Shown here piece after piece: positions 5,579 to 10,794 of a DNA stretch of 10,794 nucleotides. The notes beneath the pieces are model-generated. The model was not told the origin of the DNA and ran no database searches. It saw only the letters and a program-made list of their open reading frames with translations. The stretch comes from UBA3071 sp965369635. GTDB lineage: Bacteria; Chloroflexota; Anaerolineae; UBA3071. Position 1 is the stretch's first letter; every line of letters begins with the position of its first letter. Position numbers and translations under genes: made by a program. The stretch lies in the NCBI GenBank assembly GCA_965369635.1, contig CBDURC010000101.1, positions 1-10,794 on the forward strand. The letters run 5' to 3'.

Positions 5579-8500
5579 ATGAATCTTCGGGGACTCCTGG
5601 CATTGCTACGCGAAGTGGCAGCCTATCAACAGTTGCTGCAGGGTCTGAAAGCAGGCCAAGGCACACCAGAGCCGCTGGCGCTGCTTCATGCGGCGCGTCC
5701 ATTCCTCGCTGCCGCCTTAGCAACCGACCTGAATCGGCCGCTCATCGTGGTGACCGCCCGCAGCGAGAGGGCCCAGCAGTGGGCGGAGGACCTACAGGTA
5801 TGGATGAACGATCCCCAACGAGTGTACCTCTTCGCCGGCCCCGACGCCCTACCCTACGAGCGCATCACTTGGTCGAGAGAGACGAGGCAGCAGCGACTCG
5901 CAGCCCTCGTGGGGCTAACCCAAACCTCGAAACCCAACACCCAATACCTAATATCCGATATCCAATATCCAATCATTGTGGCTTCGGCCCGAGCGCTGAT
6001 GCAAAAGACACTTCCCCCACGCGAGTTGCGATTGGCCCTGCGCCCGCTCCGCAAGGGACAGATCATTCACCTCCACAGGCTTCTGGAGCGATGGGTGGGC
6101 CTTGGCTATCAGCCCGTGAGCGTGGTGGAGGAGCCAGGCAGCTTCAGCCGCCGTGGCGGCATCGTGGACATCTTCCCGCCCAATCTGGATTGGCCCGTAC
6201 GTCTGGAGCTGTTCGGCGAAGAGGTGGACAGCTTGCGCACATTCGATCCGGCCACACAGCGCACGCGGGCTCATGTGGAGCAGGTGCTCATCGGCCCCGC
6301 AACGGAATCGCTGACGAAGCATGGACCACGGGCCGCCGAACGGCTGGCAACGCTCGACCTGCCCTCTTGCCACGCCTTGACACGGCAGAGAATGAAGGAG
6401 GAACGGGAGAAACTGGCTCATGGTAGCGGCTTCCGTGGGATGGAATTCTATCTGCCCTACGTCTACAGCCAGCCAGCCATGCTACTGGACCACCTACCGC
6501 CCGAAGGATTGTTGCTCATCGAGGATGGAGCAGAGTTGGCCACGACCTGGGCCAACCTGGAGGAACAGGCGATCCGCTTGCAGCAGGATCTGACCGCTGC
6601 CCGGGAGCTTCCGGCAGGCTTCCTGCCCTCCTACTTCGAATGGCAGGCCGTGGCAGAGCGCTTCGACGCACGTCAGCACAGCGGCACGGCGCTCACCCTC
6701 GGCTTGGGGGGCTTCGATGGCCATCCGGCGGCTACCATGTCTCCCATAGCCCGAGCCTTTGCGCCGGGACCTCGCTACGGCGGCCGCGTGCGGCAGGTCT
6801 TGGATGATGCCCAGCGGCTGCAAGAGAGAGGCCAGCGGCTGGTTTTGGTCACGCGGCAGGCTCCCCGCCTGGCCGCGCTGCTGAGCGAAGCAGGCCAGCC
6901 GACAACCGTCGTCGAGGAAGTGAGCGAACCGCCACTGCCGGGCAGCCCTACCGTCGTCCAAGGAACCCTGGCCGAAGGATGGACGTTGGAAATTCGTAAT
7001 TCTGAATTCGTAATGCGTAGGTCCAACGACGAATTACGAACTACGAATTACGAATTCGCCACCGCTGCACCAAGCCAAAGCAGTCAACTCTCCCGTACCC
7101 TGCATCTGCTCACAGATGCCGAATTGTTTGGCTGGGCAGCGCCGCACCGCCGGCGAAGGCCCAGGCCGCGCCCCATCGCCCCCGAAACCTTCTTCTCCGA
7201 GGTGCAGCCAGGGGACTTCGTGGTGCACATCGAGCATGGCATTGGTCGCTTTCACGGCCTGAGCCAGTTGGAGGTGAGCGGAAGAGAGCGAGAGTACCTG
7301 CAGGTGGACTACGCTCAGGGGGACAAGCTGTACGTGCCCGTGCACCAGGCGGACCGGTTGGCTCGCTACGTGGGTGCGACCGATGCGCCTCCTATGCTGC
7401 ACCGTTTGGGCACCGCCGACTGGGCGCTGGTCAAGCGGCGAGCCCAGCGGGCGGTGGCCGATATAGCCGAGGAGTTGCTGGCACTCTACGCAGCTCGCGA
7501 AGTGATGCCCGGCCACGCCTTCGCCCCCGACACCCCTTGGCAGGCAGAACTGGAAGCCTCTTTCCCCTACGTGGAGACCGAAGATCAACTCAGGGCAGTG
7601 GAGGAGGTCAAGGCGGACATGGTGCAACCCAAGCCTATGGATCGCCTCATCTGCGGCGACGTAGGCTACGGCAAGACGGAGGTGGCCCTGCGGGCGGCGT
7701 TCAAGGCGGTGATGGACGGCAAGCAAGTGGCCCTGCTCGTACCCACCACTGTGCTCGCCCAGCAGCACTACCAGACCTTCGTTCAGCGGCTGCGTCCCTT
7801 CCCCGCCAAAGTGGAGATGCTCTCCCGCTTCCGCTCCCGCAAGCAGCAGAAGGAGGTGATAGAACAGCTGGGCAAGGGAGCAGTGGACATCGTCATCGGG
7901 ACGCACCGCCTGCTCTCCAAGGACGTGGCCTTCAAGGACTTGGGCCTGCTCATTGTGGACGAGGAGCAGCGCTTCGGCGTGAGCCACAAGGAGAAGATCA
8001 AGCAGATGCGGCGAGAGCTGGACGTGCTCACACTGACGGCGACCCCCATCCCGCGCACACTGTACATGTCCCTCAGCGGCGTGCGAGACATGAGCACGAT
8101 CAATACGCCGCCCGAAGAACGGCTGCCCATCCGCACCGCAGTGACCGAGTACGACGAGACGCTGGTCCGGCAGGCCATCCTGCGAGAGATAGATCGAGGG
8201 GGACAGATCTACTTCGTGTTCAACCGCGTGCGGGGCATCCTGCAGATGACCGAACGGCTGAAACGGTTGGTCCCCGAAGCCACCTTTGCCATCGGGCACG
8301 GTCAGATGCGGGAACGGGAACTGGCCACCGTAATGGGTGATTTCGCCGCCGGCAAATACGACGTGTTGGTCTGCACCACCATCATCCAGAGCGGCCTCGA
8401 TATCCCCAACGTCAACACTATTATCATCCACCGCGCCGATCGCTTCGGCCTGGCCGACCTGTATCAGTTGCGCGGCCGCGTGGGGCGCGCTGCCGTGCGG

Positions 8501-9256
8501 GCCTACGCTTACCTGCTCTACGATAAGCACAAAGCACTTAGCCCTGTGGCTCGCCGCCGCCTGGAGACCATTCTGGAGGCCAGCGAACTGGGAGCCGGCT
8601 TCCAGATCGCCATGCGAGACCTGGAGATTCGTGGGGCGGGTGAGTTGCTGGGAGCCCGCCAGCACGGACACATCGCCGCCGTGGGGTTTGATCTCTACTG
8701 CCGGTTGCTGGCCCGGTCGGTGGGAGAACTCAGACAGACGCTGGTGGAGGGGCCTCAGGGGTCTGAAGGGACTGGAGTGCCCTCAGCCCCATCAGCTCCA
8801 TCAGTTCCATCAGAACCATTAGCTCCTCCAGTAGCCTTGGAGTTGCCCTTGCCATCCCGCATTCCCGAGACCTACGTGGCGGAGACCTCGCTGCGCTTGC
8901 GACTCTACCGCCGGTTGGCCGGGCTGACCGATATCGGGGCCGTGGAGGAGATGGAGAAGGAACTAGCCGACCGCTTCGGGCCATTGCCGCCGGAGCTAGT
9001 TAACCTGCTGTACGTGGTGCGGGTGAAGATTCTTTGTCTCCGCGCGGGGGTGAGTGCCGTCTCCCAGCAGGAGGAAGAGTTGGCATTGCAGAGCGAAGCA
9101 CTCGCTGGCGTGGATCGAAAGGGGCTGCAGCAGCGGCTGGGGCCGGGCACGCGGGTAGGTTTGCGCCAGCTTTGGCTGCCGATGAGCGGAGGGACAGGCT
9201 GGCAGGAACCACTGCTGCGGGTGCTGCGGACGATGGCCGCGTTCACAGCGTCTTGA
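5579..9256 (+). CDS. mfd: Transcription-repair coupling factor Mfd
   Basis: A DNA translocase that removes RNA polymerase stalled at damage and recruits UvrA for excision repair. At 1225 residues it is about 75 longer than E. coli Mfd. Domains in order: UvrB-like N-terminal region (about 1-245, with GGIVDIFPP and the RLELFGEEVDSLRTFD stretch); D3 (about 370-515); RNA-polymerase-interacting CarD-like domain (about 540-610, PGDFVVHIEHGIGRF from 544); SF2 motor (about 650-1000) with Walker A GDVGYGKT (693-700), DEEQ (794-797), TATPIPRT (820-827) and QLRGRVGR (963-970); the LEIRGAGELLGARQHG segment; and a C-terminal TRCF domain (about 1085-1225). All motor motifs are intact. Three repeat-derived inserts raise the length: residues about 114-131, 471-506 and 1058-1085. 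The ATG at 5579 follows GAGGAGAGAGG at about 10 bases. The gene follows pth. Confidence 0.97.
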   Translation: MNLRGLLALLREVAAYQQLLQGLKAGQGTPEPLALLHAARPFLAAALATDLNRPLIVVTARSERAQQWAEDLQVWMNDPQRVYLFAGPDALPYERITWSRETRQQRLAALVGLTQTSKPNTQYLISDIQYPIIVASARALMQKTLPPRELRLALRPLRKGQIIHLHRLLERWVGLGYQPVSVVEEPGSFSRRGGIVDIFPPNLDWPVRLELFGEEVDSLRTFDPATQRTRAHVEQVLIGPATESLTKHGPRAAERLATLDLPSCHALTRQRMKEEREKLAHGSGFRGMEFYLPYVYSQPAMLLDHLPPEGLLLIEDGAELATTWANLEEQAIRLQQDLTAARELPAGFLPSYFEWQAVAERFDARQHSGTALTLGLGGFDGHPAATMSPIARAFAPGPRYGGRVRQVLDDAQRLQERGQRLVLVTRQAPRLAALLSEAGQPTTVVEEVSEPPLPGSPTVVQGTLAEGWTLEIRNSEFVMRRSNDELRTTNYEFATAAPSQSSQLSRTLHLLTDAELFGWAAPHRRRRPRPRPIAPETFFSEVQPGDFVVHIEHGIGRFHGLSQLEVSGREREYLQVDYAQGDKLYVPVHQADRLARYVGATDAPPMLHRLGTADWALVKRRAQRAVADIAEELLALYAAREVMPGHAFAPDTPWQAELEASFPYVETEDQLRAVEEVKADMVQPKPMDRLICGDVGYGKTEVALRAAFKAVMDGKQVALLVPTTVLAQQHYQTFVQRLRPFPAKVEMLSRFRSRKQQKEVIEQLGKGAVDIVIGTHRLLSKDVAFKDLGLLIVDEEQRFGVSHKEKIKQMRRELDVLTLTATPIPRTLYMSLSGVRDMSTINTPPEERLPIRTAVTEYDETLVRQAILREIDRGGQIYFVFNRVRGILQMTERLKRLVPEATFAIGHGQMRERELATVMGDFAAGKYDVLVCTTIIQSGLDIPNVNTIIIHRADRFGLADLYQLRGRVGRAAVRAYAYLLYDKHKALSPVARRRLETILEASELGAGFQIAMRDLEIRGAGELLGARQHGHIAAVGFDLYCRLLARSVGELRQTLVEGPQGSEGTGVPSAPSAPSVPSEPLAPPVALELPLPSRIPETYVAETSLRLRLYRRLAGLTDIGAVEEMEKELADRFGPLPPELVNLLYVVRVKILCLRAGVSAVSQQEEELALQSEALAGVDRKGLQQRLGPGTRVGLRQLWLPMSGGTGWQEPLLRVLRTMAAFTAS
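5918..5973. repeat. Heptamer tandem repeat inside mfd
   Basis: Eight degenerate 7-base units run end to end: ACCCAAA, CCTCGAA, ACCCAAC, ACCCAAT, ACCTAAT, ATCCGAT, ATCCAAT, ATCCAAT. They encode residues about 114-131 of Mfd (TSKPNTQYLISDIQYP). This sits where homologues pass directly from the helix ending in a Leu-rich LAALVGL to the IVVASARALMQ strand. The stretch is AT-rich in a GC-rich gene and contains no stop in the mfd frame. Confidence 0.75.
6985..7060. repeat. AATTCGTAATT palindromic repeat inside mfd
   Basis: AATTCGTAATTC (6991-7002) has a perfect reverse complement at 7045-7056, and TTCGTAAT (7007-7014) has one at 7033-7040. AATTCGTAAT is also directly repeated at 6991 and 7005. GTTGGA (6985-6990) is mirrored by TCCAAC (7022-7027). 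The element is strongly AT-rich compared with its flanks. It encodes about residues 471-494 of Mfd (EIRNSEFVMRRSNDELRTTN and the next few) in an open frame, between the GTLAEGW strand and the LHLLTDAELFG strand of domain D3. Confidence 0.78.
8786..8830. repeat. 9-bp tandem repeat inside mfd
   Basis: Five 9-base units, each coding three residues: GCCCCATCA, GCTCCATCA, GTTCCATCA, GAACCATTA, GCTCCTCCA. They encode a Pro/Ser/Ala-rich string (APS, APS, VPS, EPL, APP). With the preceding GPQGSEGTGVPS it forms an insert at about residues 1058-1085. It lies between the end of the translocase part and the C-terminal TRCF domain, a natural linker position. Confidence 0.75.
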
Positions 9257-9304
9257 AGGAGTAGAGCCACAGTCCGAAACCAACACGTGGATAGGAAGTG
9301 AGAT

Positions 9305-9333
9305 TCGTCTTTTGGCAGAAGATGTGAGATAAT
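9305..9333 (+). promoter_or_regulatory. Possible extended -10 promoter upstream of the AIM24-family gene
   Basis: GATAAT (9328-9333) is preceded by TGA, giving an extended -10 motif. The -35 position (TCGTCT, 9305-9310, spacer 17) is poor, which extended -10 promoters tolerate. Transcription would start near 9340, leaving a leader of about 70 bases. An alternative, TTGTTT with TTTAGA further downstream, is no better. Confidence 0.38.
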
Positions 9334-9351
9334 GAAAATGGGTTGCGCTAC

Positions 9352-9391
9352 GACCAAGTTGTTTTGGTCACACCTGATTCATTTAGACCAA
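9352..9391 (+). repeat. Three GACCAA/TTGGTC half-sites in the AIM24-family gene leader
   Basis: GACCAA (9352-9357), TTGGTC (9364-9369) and GACCAA (9386-9391) lie between the possible promoter and the ribosome binding site (9401-9410). The middle copy can pair with either neighbour, giving two mutually exclusive 6-bp stems, or the first pair could be an operator dyad. The stems are short and may be chance. Confidence 0.4.
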
Positions 9392-9412
9392 CTGGAAATG
9401 AGGAGGAGGACA

Positions 9413-10168
9413 ATGGCAAGCGATCTACAGTACGAAATCAGCGGCACCACCCTTCCGGTGGTCACTATTCAACTCGAGCCCGGTCAGAAAGTCTATTCCG
9501 AATCGGGTGGCATGAGTTGGATGAGCGGCAATGTGGAGATGGAAACACACAGCGGCGGCGGGCTGGGACGCATGTTCAAGCGCGCCATCTCCGGTGAATC
9601 CCTCTTCATCACAGACTTCTTCGTCCCCCGGGACAGCGGCATCGTAGCTTTCGCCTCCGAGTTCCCGGGCAAGATCATCCCTCTAGAGCTGGCCGAGGGG
9701 CAGAGCATGATCGTGCAGAAGGATGCCTTCATGTGCGCCGACAAGTCAGTGGACATGGACATGCACTTCCGCAAGAAGCTGGGCGCGGGTTTCTTCGGCG
9801 GCGAAGGATTCATCCTGCAGCGGTTGACGGGGCCGGGGCTGGCCTTCGTGGAGCTGGATGGCGAGGTCGTCGAGTATGACCTGCAGCCAGGGCAATTGCT
9901 CAAGGTGGACACCGGCCACGTGGCCATGTTCGAGCCGACGGTGGATTTCGATATCACCATGCTCAAGGGCTTCCGCAACATCCTGTTCGGCGGCGAAGGG
10001 CTCTTCCTGGCCACGCTGCGCGGCCCGGGCAAGGTCTACTTGCAAACGATGCCTATGATGAAGCTGGCGAGGAAAATCTTGCAGTTCCTGCCGAAGACCA
10101 AAGGCGGAAGCGGCGGTTCCAGCGGTGGCCTGAACATTGACCTGGGCAGCCTTCTCGGCGGTTCCTAG
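9413..10168 (+). CDS. AIM24 / TIGR00266 family protein
   Basis: A 251-residue cytoplasmic protein of the AIM24 (DUF124, TIGR00266) family: all-beta, widespread in bacteria and archaea, and of uncertain biochemical role. The yeast relative AIM24 is a mitochondrial inner-membrane protein that affects cristae organisation. Family marks are the N-terminal YEISGTTLPVVTIQLEPGQKVYSESGGMSWMSGNVEMET, the SGGGLGRMFKRAISGESLFITDF block, QRLTGPGLAFVELDGEVVEYDLQPGQLLKVDTGHVAMF, and a later repeat of the LFGGEGLFLATLRGPGKVYLQT pattern. The tail (KGGSGGSSGGLNIDLGSLLGGS) is a flexible Gly/Ser-rich end common in the family. The ATG at 9413 is chosen for the very strong AGGAGGAGGA (9401-9410), over an in-frame ATG at 9332. 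There is no signal peptide. It stands alone between mfd and the antiporter genes. Confidence 0.9.
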   Translation: MASDLQYEISGTTLPVVTIQLEPGQKVYSESGGMSWMSGNVEMETHSGGGLGRMFKRAISGESLFITDFFVPRDSGIVAFASEFPGKIIPLELAEGQSMIVQKDAFMCADKSVDMDMHFRKKLGAGFFGGEGFILQRLTGPGLAFVELDGEVVEYDLQPGQLLKVDTGHVAMFEPTVDFDITMLKGFRNILFGGEGLFLATLRGPGKVYLQTMPMMKLARKILQFLPKTKGGSGGSSGGLNIDLGSLLGGS

Positions 10169-10218
10169 TCCCTCAGTGTTAGTCCTCAGCCAGTCAGCAA
10201 ACCACGAGCTAAGGACTA
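10166..10218 (+). terminator. Hairpin after the AIM24-family gene
   Basis: TAGTCCT (10180-10186) pairs perfectly with AGGACTA (10212-10218). After one mismatch AGC pairs with GCT, giving about 10 pairs around a 17-base loop. TAGTCCCTCAG at 10166, starting on the stop codon, is nearly repeated as TAGTCCTCAG at 10180, so the region also contains a direct repeat. There is no T-tract, so it is a weak terminator candidate or another short dispersed repeat. Confidence 0.4.
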
Positions 10219-10276
10219 GAGATGCGCCAGAAAATGGAAACGCCCAACCAGAAGTGCCCTGCGGAGAAGACCGCTC

Positions 10277-10555
10277 ATGCAGAATCTCTGGATGATCAAT
10301 AGCATGTGGATAGATGCCCTGCTGCTGCTGATCGTCGTCTTGTGCGCCTGCCTGGCGGTGGCCATCGAAGACCTGCTCAAGGCCGTGATCGCCCTGGGGA
10401 TAGGCAGCGCCGCCCTGGCCGCGGTCTTCTTTCTGCTGGACAGCCCTTACGCTGGGGCCTTCGAGCTCAGCGTGGGGGCGGGGCTGGTCAGCGTGCTGCT
10501 TATCTCCGCTATCAGCCTGACGGCGCCCCGAGGAGGCCGGGCCGATGAAGACTAG
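10277..10555 (+). CDS. mbhD: MbhD-like (DUF4040) subunit of an Mrp/Mbh-type cation antiporter
   Basis: A 92-residue membrane protein with three predicted helices (about 11-30, 35-54 and 66-82). It corresponds to the small MbhD subunit and to the C-terminal part of MrpA, which lie next to the proton and sodium path in Mrp antiporters and in membrane-bound hydrogenase-like complexes. The matching features are an acidic residue and Lys in EDLLKAVIALGI (Lys35) and the conserved Glu63 in AFELSVGAGLVSVLL, where the family has an acidic residue before VGAGL. The ATG at 10277 has GGAGA about 9 bases upstream; ATGs at 10292 and 10304 are alternatives. It overlaps the next gene by 11 bases, a tight operon. 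No MrpE, F or G homologue lies upstream, and whether the complex is a plain antiporter or part of a larger enzyme depends on genes beyond the edge. Confidence 0.8.
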   Translation: MQNLWMINSMWIDALLLLIVVLCACLAVAIEDLLKAVIALGIGSAALAAVFFLLDSPYAGAFELSVGAGLVSVLLISAISLTAPRGGRADED

Positions 10556-10794
10556 GTTGCCATACATGCTGCTGGCCCTGGCCGTCGGTTTGCTGCTGGG
10601 CGGGCTGCTGCTGGGCCGCGCTTTCGTCGTCCCTGCCCCGGTGTCGTCTCTCGACAGGGGCTTTCGGCAGCTCTTCTGGAGCGAGCGCGCCCTCGACCTG
10701 ATGGCCCAGGTGGCCCTGGTCTTCGCCGGCGTGCTGGGAGTGCTCGCCTTGCTGCGAGAAGGGGAAGTGACCGAATCTGAGGGGGACGATGGTA
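10545..10794 (+). CDS. mbhE: MbhE-like subunit of an Mrp/Mbh-type antiporter, possibly cut by the right edge
   Basis: An open frame of 83 codons without a stop before the window ends. An N-terminal helix (YMLLALAVGLLLGGLLLG) is followed by a short outside stretch (RAFVVPAPVSSLDRG), then FRQLFWSERALDLMAQ and a second helix (VALVFAGVLGVLALL). The RALDLMAQVALVFAGVLGVLALL pattern, with a conserved RxLD before the second helix, fits MbhE, which also matches the end of long MrpA proteins. The start ATG at 10545 overlaps the mbhD stop by 11 bases; AGGAGG lies about 8 bases upstream (10531-10536). Another ATG at 10789, just after GAGGGGG, may be the start of the next subunit, so this gene probably ends a few codons past the edge. 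Confidence 0.75.
   Translation, partial: MKTRLPYMLLALAVGLLLGGLLLGRAFVVPAPVSSLDRGFRQLFWSERALDLMAQVALVFAGVLGVLALLREGEVTESEGDDG

Noticed and set aside
7034..8671. A 545-codon open frame antisense to mfd
   Set aside because: It lies wholly opposite strongly conserved Mfd coding sequence, its translation is His/Leu/Gln-rich without any domain, and it has no ribosome binding site. Codon bias in a GC-rich gene explains it.
9332..9412. N-terminal extension of the AIM24-family protein from ATG 9332
   Set aside because: It overlaps the possible promoter and half-sites, and the family start coincides with ATG 9413 behind a very strong ribosome binding site.
10222..10301. Short frame of 26 codons overlapping the mbhD start
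   Set aside because: There is no clear ribosome binding site, no recognisable sequence, and it overlaps mbhD in another frame. Too short to support as a gene.

Overview
The window is GC-rich bacterial chromosome. The combination of a Pro/Thr-rich TPTPT surface protein, a DUF4040 (MbhD-type) antiporter subunit, an AIM24/TIGR00266 protein, duplicated degV genes and many short palindromic or tandem intergenic repeats suggests a member of the Chloroflexota, perhaps Anaerolineae or a relative. This assignment is inferred from gene content and style; no rRNA is present. I see no phage, transposase, CRISPR array, tRNA or rRNA. Most genes are ordinary housekeeping genes.

Left part (1-3615), all on the minus strand. 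The 5' part of fabH (ketoacyl-ACP synthase III) runs off the left edge. It is separated from the next unit by about 305 bp holding a nested hairpin and a REP-like inverted repeat. Next comes a compact three-gene unit read right to left: ECF sigma factor (2544-1978), DegV fatty-acid-binding protein (1952-1110) and a small single-pass membrane protein that looks like an anti-sigma factor (1107-682). A near-consensus sigma-70 promoter (2677-2705) and a palindromic leader hairpin precede this unit. A second degV (3615-2776) lies upstream, set off by two hairpins.

Right part (3755-10794), all on the plus strand. A promoter at 3755-3783 precedes a secreted, C-terminally anchored surface protein. 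It is followed by pth (peptidyl-tRNA hydrolase), whose only usable start lies inside an AAGGTGAC tandem repeat. Next is mfd (transcription-repair coupling factor), then an AIM24-family protein. The first two genes of an Mrp/Mbh-type cation antiporter module (mbhD, mbhE) run off the right edge. pth followed by mfd is also the order seen in Bacillus.

The most unusual feature is that repeats of the kind expected between genes appear inside coding sequence. Mfd carries three in-frame low-complexity inserts: a 7-bp tandem repeat, an AATTCGTAATT inverted/direct repeat and a 9-bp tandem repeat. Each falls where the family normally has a loop or linker, and the reading frame stays open. With the repeat at the pth start, this suggests a repeat-insertion process comparable to the palindromic elements found in Rickettsia proteins. 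A second point of interest is the sigma-DegV-anti-sigma gene order, which hints at a link between lipid metabolism and transcriptional control.
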